A program made the translations under genes and the position numbers. Source: Cladorhizidae sp. MBARI D1340-BT2 (Eukaryota; Porifera; Demospongiae; Poecilosclerida; Cladorhizidae). Taken from it: a stretch of DNA of 64,000 nucleotides. Every line of letters begins with the position of its first letter. The first letter of the stretch is position 1. The notes beneath the pieces were generated by a model. It was not told the DNA's origin and searched no databases. It saw nothing but the letters and a program-made list of their open reading frames with translations. Where the stretch lies: assembly GCA_028752905.1 (NCBI GenBank), contig JAQNBH010000022.1, positions 124,001 through 188,000 on the forward strand, read 5' to 3'. This document shows, piece by piece, positions 35,895 to 50,100 of the stretch.

Positions 35895-36773
35895 AGGTTT
35901 GCGATCTTTCCTGGCGTTTTCCAGTTGCCAAAGCGGTGGCCTGCCAGTGAAAAACCACTACATTTATTGATAATCTGTTGATATGTTGCAGATAATGGCC
36001 TTCTCTATCAGTTGACAAAATCTGGGACTTTGGTCTTGTTAATTAGGGCAGTTATGAATTGTACTCTTACTTGATGCTAAACATGTTAGCTTCGTAGATT
36101 ATCCACACTTCACTGAATAGACTTGATGTATAGCTATTAAGATAGGACTCTCTAAGTGCTCTCTCTTGATACCAAACATCCATATATTCTGCACACTTCA
36201 CTGTAATGGACTTGCAAGATAGGTATCTCTCAGTGTTCTCTATCTTGAGCTAAATATGTTAGCTTCATAGATTCTCCACACTTCACTGAATAGACTTGAT
36301 ATATAGCTCTAAAGGTAGGCCTCTCTCTGTTCTCTCTCTTGATACCAAACATCCGTATATTCTGCATACATAGAATCACAAGATAGGTTTCTCTATGTGT
36401 TCTCTATCTTGATGCTAAACAGGTTAGCTTCATAGATTCTCCACACTTCACTGTATAAACTTGATATATAGCTATTAAGATAGGTCTCTCCCTGTGCTCT
36501 GTGTTGATATCAAACATCCATAATATTCTGCACACTTCACTGTAATGGACTTGATATGATTCGAATGATAGGTTTCATTATGTGTTCTCTATCTTGATAT
36601 TTGCCCTAATTTGGTCTATATGTTTCTCATTTTCCCCCCAAAAATCTTGTTATTTTGCCGTAAAGCTCATAACTTTTCTACACTTTACCCAAAAAAGATA
36701 ATTTTTATATCACCGGATAGCCCTTCTAATTATCTGTCTTTTGTACGTGCCAAAATTTTGAGTACTCTAAGTA

Positions 36774-36781
36774 TTATATAG
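36774..36781 (+). repeat. 4-bp TATA insertion in a 912-bp monomer
   Basis: AGTATTATATAGCAAG replaces the usual AGTATTAGCAAG. The same insertion is found only near 60819-60826, and the surrounding monomers match, so it marks the two copies of the long duplication. Confidence 0.9.
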
Positions 36782-39700
36782 CAAGTTATGGTGATTTGAA
36801 GTGGTAAGGTTTGCGATCTTTCCTGGCGTTTTCCAGTTGCCAAAGCGGTGGCCTGCCAGTGAAAAACCACTACATTTATTGATAATCTGTTGATATGTTG
36901 CAGATAAGGGCCTTCTCTATCAGTTGACAAAATCTGGGACTTTGGTCTTGTTAATTAGGGCAGTTATGAATTGTACTCTTACTTGATGCTAAACATGTTA
37001 GCTTCGTAGATTATCCACACTTCACTGAATAGACTTGATATATAGCTCTAAAGGTAGGCCTCTCTCTGTTCTCTCTCTTGATACCAAACATCCGTATATT
37101 CTGCATACATAGAATCACAAGATAGGTTTCTCTATGTGTTCTCTATCTTGATGCTAAACAGGTTAGCTTCATAGATTCTCCACACTTCACTGTATAAACT
37201 TGATATATAGCTATTAAGATAGGTCTCTCCCTGTGCTCTCTGTTGATATCAAACATCCATAATATTCTGCACACTTCACTGTAATGCACTTGATATGATT
37301 CGAATGATAGGTTTCATTATGTGTTTTCTATCTTGATATTTGCCCTAATTTGGTCTATATGTTTCTCATTTTCCCCCCAAAAATCTTGTTATTTTGCCGT
37401 AAAGCTCATAACTTTTCTACACTTTACCCAAAAAAGATAATTTTTATATCACCGGATAGCCCTTCTAATTATCTGTCTTTTGTACGTGCCAAAATTTTGA
37501 GTACTCTAAGTATTAGCAAGTTATGGTGATTTGAAGTGGTAAAGTTTGCGATCTTTCCTGGCGTTTTCCAGTTGCCAAAGCGGTGGCCTGCCAGTGAAAA
37601 ACCACTACATTTATTGATAATCTGTTGACATGTTGCAGATAAGGGCCTTCTCTATCAGTTGACAAAATCTGGGACTTTGGTCTTGTTAATTAGGGCAGTT
37701 ATGAATTGTACTCTTACTTGATGCTAAACATGTTAGCTTCGTAGATTATCCACACTTCACTGAATAGACTTGATGTATAGCTATTAAGATAGGACTCTCT
37801 AAGTGCTCTCTCTTGATACCAAACATCCATATATTCTGCACACTTCACTGTAATGGACTTGCAAGATAGGTATCTCTCAGTGTTCTCTATCTTGAGCTAA
37901 ATATGTTAGCTTCATAGATTCTCCACACTTCACTGAATAGACTTGATATATAGCTCTAAAGGTAGGCCTCTCTCTGTTCTCTCTCTTGATACCAAACATC
38001 CGTATATTCTGCATACATAGAATCACAAGATAGGTTTCTCTATGTGTTCTCTATCTTGATGCTAAACAGGTTAGCTTCATAGATTCTCCACACTTCACTG
38101 TATAAACTTGATATATAGCTATTAAGATAGGTCTCTCCCTGTGCTCTGTGTTGATATCAAACATCCATAATATTCTGCACACTTCACTGTAATGGACTTG
38201 ATATGATTCGAATGATAGGTTTCATTATGTGTTCTCTATCTTGATATTTGCCCTAATTTGGTCTATATGTTTCTCATTTTCCCCCCAAAAATCTTGTTAT
38301 TTTGCCGTAAAGCTCATAACTTTTCTACACTTTACCCAAAAAAGATAATTTTTATATCACCGGATAGCCCTTCTAATTATCTGTCTTTTGTACGTGCCAA
38401 AATTTTGAGTACTCTAAGTATTAGCAAGTTATGGTGATTTGAAGTGGTAAGGTTTGCGATCTTTCCTGGCGTTTTCCAGTTGCCAAAGCGGTGGCCTGCC
38501 AGTGAAAAACCACTACATTTATTGATAATCTGTTGATATGTTGCAGATAAGGGCCTTCTCTATCAGTTGACAAAATCTGGGACTTTGGTCTTGTTAATTA
38601 GGGCAGTTATGAATTGTACTCTTACTTGATGCTAAACATGTTAGCTTCGTAGATTATCCACACTTCACTGAATAGACTTGATGTATAGCTATTAAGATAG
38701 GACTCTCTAAGTGCTCTCTCTTGATACCAAACATCCATATATTCTGCACACTTCACTGTAATGGACTTGCAAGATAGGTATCTCTCAGTGTTCTCTATCT
38801 TGAGCTAAACATGTTAGCTTCATAGATTCTCCACACTTCACTGAATAGACTTGATATATAGCTCTAAAGGTAGGCCTCTCTCTGTTCTCTCTCTTGATAC
38901 CAAACATCCGTATATTCTGCATACATAGAATCACAAGATAGGTTTCTCTATGTGTTCTCTATCTTGATGCTAAACAGGTTAGCTTCATAGATTCTCCACA
39001 CTTCACTGTATAAACTTGATATATAGCTATTAAGATAGGTCTCTCCCTGTGCTCTCTGTTGATATCAAACATCCATAATATTCTGCACACTTCACTGTAA
39101 TGGACTTGATATGATTCGAATGATAGGTTTCATTATGTGTTCTCTATCTTGATATTTGCCCTAATTTGGTCTATATGTTTCTCATTTTCCCCCCAAAAAT
39201 CTTGTTATTTTGCCGTAAAGCTCATAACTTTTCTACACTTTACTCAAAAAAGATAAATTTTATATCAACGGATAGCCCTTCTGATTATCTGTCTTTTGTA
39301 CGTGCCAAAATTTTGAGTACTCTAAGTATTAGCAAGTTATGGTGATTTGAAATGTTAAGGTTTGCGATCTTTCCTGGCGTTTTCCAGTTGCCAAAGCGGT
39401 GGCCTGCCAGTGAAAAACCACTACATTTATTGATAATCTGTTGACATGTTGCAGATAAGGGCCTTCTCTATCAGTTGACAAAATCTGGGACTTTGGTCTT
39501 GTTAATTAGGGCAGTTATGAATTGTACTCTTACTTGATGGTAAACATGTTAGCTTCGTAGATTATCCACACTTCACTGAATAGACTTGATATATAGCTCT
39601 AAAGGTAGGCCTCTCTCTGTTCTCTCTCTTGATACCAAACATCCGTATATTCTGCATACATAGAATCACAAGATAGGTTTCTCTATGTGTTCTCTATCTT

Positions 39701-40499
39701 GATGCTAAACAGGTTAGCTTCATAGATTCTCCACACTTCACTGTATAAACTTGATATATAGCTATTAAGATAGGTCTCTCCCTGTGCTCTCTGTTGATAT
39801 CAAACATCCATAATATTCTGCACACTTCACTGTAATGCACTTGATATGATTCGAATGATAGGTTTCATTATGTGTTCTCTATCTTGATATTTGCCCTAAT
39901 TTGGTCTATATGTTTCTCATTTTCCCCCCAAAAATCTTGTTATTTTGCCGTAAAGCTCATAACTTTTCTACACTTTACCCAAAAAAGATAATTTTTATAT
40001 CACCGGATAGCCCTTCTAATTATCTGTCTTTTGTACGTGCCAAAATTTTGAGTACTCTAAGTATTAGCAAGTTATGGTGATTTGAAGTGGTAAAGTTTGC
40101 GATCTTTCCTGGCGTTTTCCAGTTGCCAAAGCGGTGGCCTGCCAGTGAAAAACCACTACATTTATTGATAATCTGTTGACATGTTGCAGATAAGGGCCTT
40201 CTCTATCAGTTGACAAAATCTGGGACTTTGGTCTTGTTAATTAGGGCAGTTATGAATTGTACTCTTACTTGATGCTAAACATGTTAGCTTCGTAGATTAT
40301 CCACACTTCACTGAATAGACTTGATGTATAGCTATTAAGATAGGACTCTCTAAGTGCTCTCTCTTGATACCAAACATCCATATATTCTGCACACTTCACT
40401 GTAATGGACTTGCAAGATAGGTATCTCTCAGTGTTCTCTATCTTGAGCTAAACATGTTAGCTTCATAGATTCTCCACACTTCACTACTGAATAGACTTG

Positions 40500-43400
40500 A
40501 TATATAGCTCTAAAGGTAGGCCTCTCTCTGTTCTCTCTCTTGATACCAAACATCCGTATATTCTGCATACATAGAATCACAAGATAGGTTTCTCTATGTG
40601 TTCTCTATCTTGATGCTAAACAGGTTAGCTTCATAGATTCTCCACACTTCACTGTATAAACTTGATATATAGCTATTAAGATAGGTCTCTCCCTGTGCTC
40701 TGTGTTGATATCAAACATCCATAATATTCTGCACACTTCACTGTAATGGACTTGATATGATTCGAATGATAGGTTTCATTATGTGTTCTCTATCTTGATA
40801 TTTGCCCTAATTTGGTCTATATGTTTCTCATTTTCCCCCCAAAAATCTTGTTATTTTGCCGTAAAGCTCATAACTTTTCTACACTTTACCCAAAAAAGAT
40901 AATTTTTATATCACCGGATAGCCCTTCTAATTATCTGTCTTTTGTACGTGCCAAAATTTTGAGTACTCTAAGTATTAGCAAGTTATGGTGATTTGAAGTG
41001 GTAAGGTTTGCGATCTTTCCTGGCGTTTTCCAGTTGCCAAAGCGGTGGCCTGCCAGTGAAAAACCACTACATTTATTGATAATCTGTTGATATGTTGCAG
41101 ATAAGGGCCTTCTCTATCAGTTGACAAAATCTGGGACTTTGGTCTTGTTAATTAGGGCAGTTATGAATTGTACTCTTACTTGATGCTAAACATGTTAGCT
41201 TCGTAGATTATCCACACTTCACTGAATAGACTTGATGTATAGCTATTAAGATAGGACTCTCTAAGTGCTCTCTCTTGATACCAAACATCCATATATTCTG
41301 CACACTTCACTGTAATGGACTTGCAAGATAGGTATCTCTCAGTGTTCTCTATCTTGAGCTAAACATGTTAGCTTCATAGATTCTCCACACTTCACTGAAT
41401 AGACTTGATATATAGCTCTAAAGGTAGGCCTCTCTCTGTTCTCTCCCTTGATACCAAACATCCGTATATTCTGCATACATAGAATCACAAGATAGGTTTC
41501 TCTATGTGTTCTCTATCTTGATGCTAAACAGGTTAGCTTCATAGATTCTCCACACTTCACTGTATAAACTTGATATATAGCTATTAAGATAGGTCTCTCC
41601 CTGTGCTCTCTGTTGATATAAAACATCCATAATATTCTGCACACTTCACTGTAATGGACTTGATATGATTCGAATGATAGGTTTCATTATGTGTTCTCTA
41701 TCTTGATATTTGCCCTAATTTGGTCTATATGTTTCTCATTTTCCCCCCAAAAATCTTGTTATTTTGCCGTAAAGCTCATAACTTTTCTACACTTTACCCC
41801 AAAAATATAATTTTTATATCACCGGATAGCCCTTCTAATTATCTGTCTTTTGTACGTGCCAAAATTTTGAGTACTCTAAGTATTAGCAAGTTATGGTGAT
41901 TTGAAGTGGTAAGGTTTGAGATCTTTCCTGGCGTTTTCCAGTTGCCAAAGCGGTGGCCTGCCAGTGAAAAACCACTACATTTATTGATAATCTGTTGACA
42001 TGTTGCAGATAAGGGACTTCTCTATCAGTTGACAAACTCTGGGACTTTGGTCTTGTTAATTAGGGCAGTTATGAATTGTACTCTTACTTGATGCTAAACA
42101 TGTTAGCTTCGTAGATTATCCACACTTCACTGAATAGACTTGATGTATAGCTATTAAGATAGGACTCTCTAAGTGCTCTCTCTTGATACCAAACATCCAT
42201 ATATTCTGCACACTTCACTGTAATGGACTTGCAAGATAGGTATCTCTCAGTGTTCTCTATCTTGAGCTAAACATGTTAGCTTCATAGATTCTCCACACTT
42301 CACTGAATAGACTTGATATATAGCTCTAAAGGTAGGCCTCTCTCTGTTCTCTCTCTTGATACCAAACATCCGTATATTCTGCATACATAGAATCACAAGA
42401 TAGGTTTCTCTATGTGTTCTCTATCTTGATGCTAAACAGGTTAGCTTCATAGATTCTCCACACTTCACTGTATAAACTTGATATATAGCTATTAAGATAG
42501 GTCTCTCCCTGTGCTCTGTGTTGATATCAAACATCCATAATATTCTGCACACTTCACTGTAATGGACTTGATATGATTCGAATGATAGGTTTCATTATGT
42601 GTTCTCTATCTTGATATTTGCCCTAATTTGGTCTATATGTTTCTCATTTTCCCCCCAAAAATCTTGTTATTTTGCCGTAAAGCTCATAACTTTTCTACAC
42701 TTTACCCAAAAAAGATAATTTTTATATCACCGGATAGCCCTTCTAATTATCTGTCTTTTGTACGTGCCAAAATTTTGAGTACTCTAAGTATTAGCAAGTT
42801 ATGGTGATTTGAAGTGGTAAGGTTTGCGATCTTTCCTGGCGTTTTCCAGTTGCCAAAGCGGTGGCCTGCCAGTGAAAAACCACTACATTTATTGATAATC
42901 TGTTGATATGTTGCAGATAAGGGCCTTCTCTATCAGTTGACAAAATCTGGGACTTTGGTCTTGTTAATTAGGGCAGTTATGAATTGTACTCTTACTTGAT
43001 GCTAAACATGTTAGCTTCGTAGATTATCCACACTTCACTGAATAGACTTGATGTATAGCTATTAAGATAGGACTCTCTAAGTGCTCTCTCTTGATACCAA
43101 ACATCCATATATTCTGCACACTTCACTGTAATGGACTTGCAAGATAGGTATCTCTCAGTGTTCTCTATCTTGAGCTAAACATGTTAGCTTCATAGATTCT
43201 CCACACTTCACTGAATAGACTTGATATATAGCTCTAAAGGTAGGCCTCTCTCTGTTCTCTCCCTTGATACCAAACATCCGTATATTCTGCATACATAGAA
43301 TCACAAGATAGGTTTCTCTATGTGTTCTCTATCTTGATGCTAAACAGGTTAGCTTCATAGATTCTCCACACTTCACTGTATAAACTTGATATATAGCTAT

Positions 43401-44130
43401 TAAGATAGGTCTCTCCCTGTGCTCTCTGTTGATATAAAACATCCATAATATTCTGCACACTTCACTGTAATGGACTTGATATGATTCGAATGATAGGTTT
43501 CATTATGTGTTCTCTATCTTGATATTTGCCCTAATTTGGTCTATATGTTTCTCATTTTCCCCCCAAAAATCTTGTTTATTTTGCCGTAAAGCTCATAACT
43601 TTTCTACACTTTACCCCAAAAATATAATTTTTATATCACCGGATAGCCCTTCTAATTATCTGTCTTTTGTACGTGCCAAAATTTTGAGTACTCTAAGTAT
43701 TAGCAAGTTATGGTGATTTGAAGTGGTAAGGTTTGAGATCTTTCCTGGCGTTTTCCAGTTGCCAAAGCGGTGGCCTGCCAGTGAAAAACCACTACATTTA
43801 TTGATAATCTGTTGACATGTTGCAGATAAGGGACTTCTCTATCAGTTGACAAACTCTGGGACTTTGGTCTTGTTAATTAGGGCAGTTATGAATTGTACTC
43901 TTACTTGATGCTAAACATGTTAGCTTCGTAGATTATCCACACTTCACTGAATAGACTTGATGTATAGCTATTAAGATAGGACTCTCTAAGTGCTCTCTCT
44001 TGATACCAAACATCCATATATTCTGCACACTTCACTGTAATGGACTTGCAAGATAGGTATCTCTCAGTGTTCTCTATCTTGAGCTAAACATGTTAGCTTC
44101 ATAGATTCTCCACACTTCACTGAATAGACT
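40500..44130 (+). repeat. 1817-bp tandem dimer, two copies
   Basis: Two adjacent two-monomer units, boundary near 42315. Rare variants pair at offset 1817: CTCTCCCTTGAT near 41443 and 43258, GATATAAAAC near 41615 and 43432, CCCCAAAAATATAAT near 41797 and 43614, GTTTGAGATC near 41916 and 43733, and AAGGGACTTC near 42011 and 43828. The second copy has one extra T in CTTGTTTATTTTG near 43571. Each unit contains one type B and one type A core. Confidence 0.88.
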
Positions 44131-47100
44131 TGATATATAGCTCTAAAGGTAGGCCTCTCTCTGTTCTCTCTCTTGATACCAAACATCCGTATATTCTGCA
44201 TACATAGAATCACAAGATAGGTTTCTCTATGTGTTCTCTATCTTGATGCTAAACAGGTTAGCTTCATAGATTCTCCACACTTCACTGTATAAACTTGATA
44301 TATAGCTATTAAGATAGGTCTCTCCCTGTGCTCTCTGTTGATATCAAACATCCATAATATTCTGCACACTTCACTGTAATGGATTTGATATGATTCGAAT
44401 GATAGGTTTCATTATGTGTTCTCTATCTTGATATTTGCCCTAATTTGGTCTATATGTTTCTCATTTTCCCCCCAAAAATCTTGTTATTTTGACGTAAAGC
44501 TCATAACTTTTCTACACTTTATCCAAAAAAGATAATATTTATATCACCGGATAGCCCTTCTAATTATCTGTCTTTTGTACGTGCCAAAATTTTGAGTACT
44601 CTAAGCATTAGCAAGTTATGGTGATTTGAAGTGGTAAGGTTTGCGATCTTTCCTGGCGTTTTCCAGTTGCCAAAGCGGTGTCCTGCCAGTGAAAAACCAC
44701 TACATTTATTGATAATCTGTTGATATGTTGCAGATAAGGGCCTTCTCTATCAGTTGACAAACTCTGGGACTTTGGTCTTGTTAATTAGGGCAGTTATGAA
44801 TTGTACTCTTACTTGATGCTAAACATGTTAGCTTCGTAGATTATCCACACTTCACTGAATAGACTTGATGTATAGCTATTAAGATAGGACTCTCTAAGTG
44901 CTCTCTCTTGATACCAAACATCCATATATTCTGCACACTTCACTGTAATGGACTTGCAAGATAGGTATCTCTCAGTGTTCTCTATCTTGAGCTAAACATG
45001 TTAGCTTCATAGATTCTCCACACTTCACTGAATAGACTTGATATATAGCTCTAAAGGTAGGCCTCTCTCTGTTCTCTCTCTTGATACCAAACATCCGTAT
45101 ATTCTGCATACATAGAATCACAAGATAGGTTTCTCTATGTTCTCTATCTTGATGCTAAACAGGTTAGCTTCATAGATTCTCCACACTTCACTGTATAAAC
45201 TTGATATATAGCTATTAAGATAGGTCTCTCCCTGTGCTCTCTGTTGATATCAAACATCCATAATATTCTGCACACTTCACTGTAATGGACTTGATATGAT
45301 TCTAATGATAGGTTTCATTATGTGTTCTCTATCTTGATATTTGCCCTAATTTGGTCTATATGTTTCTCATTTCCCCCCCAAAAATCTTGTTATTTTGCCG
45401 TAAAGCTCATAACGTTTCTACACTTTACCCCAAAAAGATAATTTTTATATCACCGGATAGCCCTTCTAATTATCTGTCTTTTGTACGTGCCAAAATTTTG
45501 AGTACTCTTAGTATTAGCAAGTTATGGTGATTTGAAGTGGTAAGGTTTGCGATCTTTCCTGGCGTTTTCCAGTTGCCAAAGCGGTGGCCTGCCAGTGAAA
45601 AACCACTACATTTATTGATAATCTGTTGATATGTTGCAGATAAGGGCCTTCTCTATCAGTTGACAAAATCTGGGACTTTGGTCTTGTTAATTAGGGCAGT
45701 TATGAATTGTACTCTTACTTGATGCTAAACATGTTAGCTTCGTAGATTATCCACACTTCACTGAATAGACTTGATGTATAGCTATTAAGATAGGACTCTC
45801 TCTGTTCTCTCTCTTGATACCAAACATCCGTATATTCTGCATACATAGAATCACAAGATAGGTTTCTCTATGTGTTCTCTATCTTGATGCTAAACAGGTT
45901 AGCTTCATAGATTCTCCACACTTCACTGTATAAACTTGATATATAGCTATTAAGATAGGTCTCTCCCTGTGCTCTCTGTTGATATCAAACATCCATAATA
46001 TTCTGCACACTTCACTGTAATGCACTTGATATGATTCGAATGATAGGTTTCATTATGTGTTCTCTATCTTGATATTTGCCCTAATTTGGTCTATATGTTT
46101 CTCATTTTCCCCCCAAAAATCTTGTTATTTTGCCGTAAAGCTCATAACTTTTCTACACTTTACCCAAAAAAGATAATTTTTATATCATCGGATAGCCCTT
46201 CTAATTATCTGTCTTTTGTACGTGCCAAAATTTTGAGTACTCTAAGTATTAGCAAGTTATGGTGATTTGAAGTGGTAAAGTTTGCGATCTTTCCTGGCGT
46301 TTTCCAGTTGCCAAAGCGGTGGCCTGCCAGTGAAAAACCACTACATTTATTGATAATCTGTTGACATGTTGCAGATAAGGGCCTTCTCTATCAGTTGACA
46401 AAATCTGGGACTTTGGTCTTGTTAATTAGGGCAGTTATGAATTGTACTCTTACTTGATGCTAAACATGTTAGCTTCGTAGATTATCCACACTTCACTGAA
46501 TAGACTTGATGTATAGCTATTAAGATAGGACTCTCTAAGTGCTCTCTCTTGATACCAAACATCCATATATTCTGCACACTTCACTGTAATGGACTTGCAA
46601 GATAGGTATCTCTCAGTGTTCTCTATCTTGAGCTAAACATGTTAGCTTCATAGATTCTCCACACTTCACTGAATAGACTTGATATATAGCTCTAAAGGTA
46701 GGCCTCTCTCTGTTCTCTCTCTTGATACCAAACATCCGTATATTCTGCATACATAGAATCACAAGATAGGTTTCTCTATGTGTTCTCTATCTTGATGCTA
46801 AACAGGTTAGCTTCATAGATTCTCCACACTTCACTGTATAAACTTGATATATAGCTATTAAGATAGGTCTCTCCCTGTGCTCTGTGTTGATATCAAACAT
46901 CCATAATATTCTGCACACTTCACTGTAATGGACTTGATATGATTCGAATGATAGGTTTCATTATGTGTTCTCTATCTTGATATTTGCCCTAATTTGGTCT
47001 ATATGTTTCTCATTTTCCCCCCAAAAATCTTGTTATTTTGCCGTAAAGCTCATAACTTTTCTACACTTTACCCAAAAAAGATAATTTTTATATCACCGGA

Positions 47101-47185
47101 TAGCCCTTCTAATTATCTGTCTTTTGTACGTGCCAAAATTTTGAGTACTCTAAGTATTAGCAAGTTATGGTGATTTGAAGTGGTA
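41912..47185 (+). repeat. Satellite array, mixed A/B zone
   Basis: Landmarks start at 41912, 42820, 43729, 44637, 45543 and 46278. Core types run A, B, A, A, B, B. Spacings are 908, 909, 908, 906, 735 and 908 bp. The 735-bp monomer here has a different junction from all others. The 69-codon frame at 43507-43716 is again the satellite spacer and not a gene. Confidence 0.95.
45543..46277 (+). repeat. 735-bp monomer with a distinct junction
   Basis: Here subrepeat A continues through GATGTATAGCTATTAAG and AGGACTCTCT before switching to B (CTGTTCTCTCTCTTG) near 45795-45805. The other 735-bp monomers switch earlier, before the ATATAGCTC/GTATAGCTA difference. The length lost is again 173 bp, so this is an independent exchange between A and B or a later conversion. 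Confidence 0.88.
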
Positions 47186-50100
47186 AGGTTTGCGATCTTT
47201 CCTGGCGTTTTCCAGTTGCCAAAGCGGTGGCCTGCCAGTGAAAAACCACTACATTTATTGATAATCTGTTGACATGTTGCAGATAAGGGCCTTCTCTATC
47301 AGTTGACAAACTCTGGTACTTTGGTCTTGTTAATTAGGGCAGTTATGAATTGTACTCTTACTTGATGCTAAACATGTTAGCTTCGTAGATTATCCACACT
47401 TCACTGAATAGACTTGATGTATAGCTATTAAGATAGGACTCTCTAAGTGCTCTCTCTTGATACCAAACATCCATATATTCTGCACACTTCACTGTAATGG
47501 ACTTGCAAGATAGGTATCTCTCAGTGTTCTCTATCTTGAGCTAAACATGTTAGCTTCATAGATTCTCCACACTTCACTGAATAGACTTGATATATAGCTC
47601 TAAAGGTAGGCCTCTCTCTGTTCTCTCTCTTGATACCAAACATCCGTATATTCTGCATACATAGAATCACAAGATAGGTTTCTCTATGTGTTCTCTATCT
47701 TGATGCTAAACAGGTTAGCTTCATAGATTCTCCACACTTCACTGTATAAACTTGATATATAGCTATTAAGATAGGTCTCTCCCTGTGCTCTCTGTTGATA
47801 TCAAACATCCATAATATTCTGCACACTTCACTGTAATGGACTTGATATGATTCGAATGATAGGTTTCATTATGTGTTCTCTATCTTGATATTTGCCCTAA
47901 TTGGGTCTATATGTTTTCTCATTTCCCCCCCAAAAATCTTGTTATTTTGCCGTAAAGCTCATAACATTTCTACACTTTACCCAAAAAAGATAATTTTTAT
48001 ATCACCGGATAGCCCTTCTAATTATCTGTCTTTTATACGTGCCAAAATTTTGAGTACTCTAAGTATTAGCAAGTTATGGTGATTTGAAGTGGTAAGGTTT
48101 GCGATCTTTCCTGGCGTTTTCCAGTTGCCAAAGCGGTGGCCTGCCAGTGAAAAACCACTACATTTATTGATAATCTGTTGACATGTTGCAGATAAGGGCC
48201 TTCTCTATCAGTTGACAAACTCTGGGACTTTGGTCTTGTTAATTAGGGCAGTTATGAATTGTACTCTTACTTGATGCTAAACATGTTAGCTTCGTAGATT
48301 ATCCACACTTCACTGAATAGACTTGATGTATAGCTATTAAGATAGGACTCTCTAAGTGCTCTCTCTTGATACCAAACATCCATATATTCTGCACACTTCA
48401 CTGTAATGGACTTGCAAGATAGGTATCTCTCAGTGTTCTCTATCTTGAGCTAAACATGTTAGCTTCATAGATTCTCCACACTTCACTGAATAGACTTGAT
48501 GTATAGCTCTAAAGGTAGGCCTCTCTCTGTTCTCTCTCTTGATACCAAACATCCGTATATTCTGCATACATAGAATCACAAGATAGGTTTCTCTATGTGT
48601 TCTCTATCTTGATGCTAAACAGGTTAGCTTCATAGATTCTCCACACTTCACTGTATAAACTTGATATATAGCTATTAAGATAGGTCTCTCCCTGTGCTCT
48701 CTGTTGATATCAAACATCCATAATATTCTGCACACTTCACTGTGATGGACTTGATATGATTCGAATGATAGGTTTCATTATGTGTTCTCTATCTTGATAT
48801 TTGCCCTAATTTGGTCTATATGTTTCTCATTTCCCCCCCAAAAATCTCGTTATTTTGCCGTAAAGCTCATAACTTTTCTACACTTTACCCCAAAAAGATA
48901 ATTTTTATATCACTGGATAGCCCTTCTAATTATCTGTCTTTTGTATGTGCCAAAATTTTGAGTACTCTAAGCATTAGCAAGTTATGGTGATTTGAAGTGG
49001 TAAGGTTTGCGGTCTTTCCTGGCGTTTTCCAGTTGCCAAAGCGGTGGCCTGCCAGTGAAAAACCACTACATTTATTGATAATCTGTTGACATGTTGCAGA
49101 TAAGGGTCTTCTCTATCAGTTGACAAACTCTGGTACTTTGGTCTTGTTAATTAGGGCAGTTATGAATTGTACTCTTACTTGATGCTAAACATGTTAGCTT
49201 CGTAGATTATCCACACTTCACTGAATAGACTTGATGTATAGCTATTAAGATAGGACTCTCTAAGTGCTCTCTCTTGATACCAAACATCCATATATTCTGC
49301 ACACTTCACTGTAATGGACTTGCAAGATAGGTATCTCTCAGTGTTCTCTATCTTGAGCTAAACATGTTAGCTTCATAGATTCTCCACACTTCACTGAATA
49401 GACTTGATGTATAGCTCTAAAGGTAGGCCTCTCTCTGTTCTCTCTCTTGATACCAAACATCCGTATATTCTGCATACATAGAATCACAAGATAGGTTTCT
49501 CTATGTGTTCTCTATCTTGATGCTAAACAGGTTAGCTTCATAGATTCTCCACACTTCACTGTATAAACTTGATATATAGCTATTAAGATAGGTCTCTCCC
49601 TGTGCTCTCTGTTGATATCAAACATCCATAATATTCTGCACACTTCACTGTAATGGACTCGATATGATTCGAATGATAGGTTTCATTATGTGTTCTCTAT
49701 CTTGATATTTGCCCTAATTTGGTCTATTTGTTTCTCATTATTCCCCCAAAAATCTTGCTTTTTTGCCGTAAAGCTCATAACATTTCCACACTTTACCCAA
49801 AAAAGATAATTTTTATATCACCGGCTGGCCCTTCTAATTATCTGTCTTTTGTACGTGCCAAAATGTTGAGTACTCTAAGTATTAGCAAGTTATGGTGATT
49901 TGAAGTGGTAAGGTTTGCGATCTTTCCTGGCGTTTTCCAGTTGCCAAAGCGGTGGCCTGCCAGTGAAAAACCACTACATTTATTGATAATCTGTTGACAT
50001 GTTGCAGATAAGGGCCTTCTCTATCAGTTGACAAACTCTGGGACTTTGGTCTTGTTAATTAGGGCAGTTATGAATTGTACTCTTACTTGATGCTAAACAT

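Larger units (their letters stand above)
33400..39970 (+). repeat. Long-range duplication, right part, copy 1
   Basis: Matches about 57107-64000. The offset is 23707 for landmarks 33682, 34590 and 35325 and then 24045 for 35895 to 39358; the 338-bp change is the deletion in the 570-bp monomer. Shared rare variants are TTTGCTGTAAAG near 33533 and 57240, GTGTTTTCTATC near 35104, 37321, 58811 and 61367, the TATA insertion, and GATGGTAAAC near 39536 and 63581. Confidence 0.88.
23652..41911 (+). repeat. Satellite array, type B domain with short monomers
   Basis: Every core here reads TTGACAAAATCTGG (type B), and many monomers have CTCTGTGTTG in subrepeat C and TGATATGTTGC in the core. Full-length monomers alternate with 735-bp ones: short spacings follow landmarks 24559, 26202, 27845, 28580, 31131, 34590, 36807 and 39358, and a 570-bp spacing follows 35325. 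The other spacings are 907, 908, 911 and 912 bp. A 66-codon minus-strand frame at 36730-36930 is only the satellite read on the other strand. Confidence 0.96.

Noticed and set aside
36730..36930. A 66-codon minus-strand frame, also at 60775-60975
   Set aside because: It exists because of the 4-bp TATA insertion in two duplicated monomers and crosses core and spacer. No coding signature.
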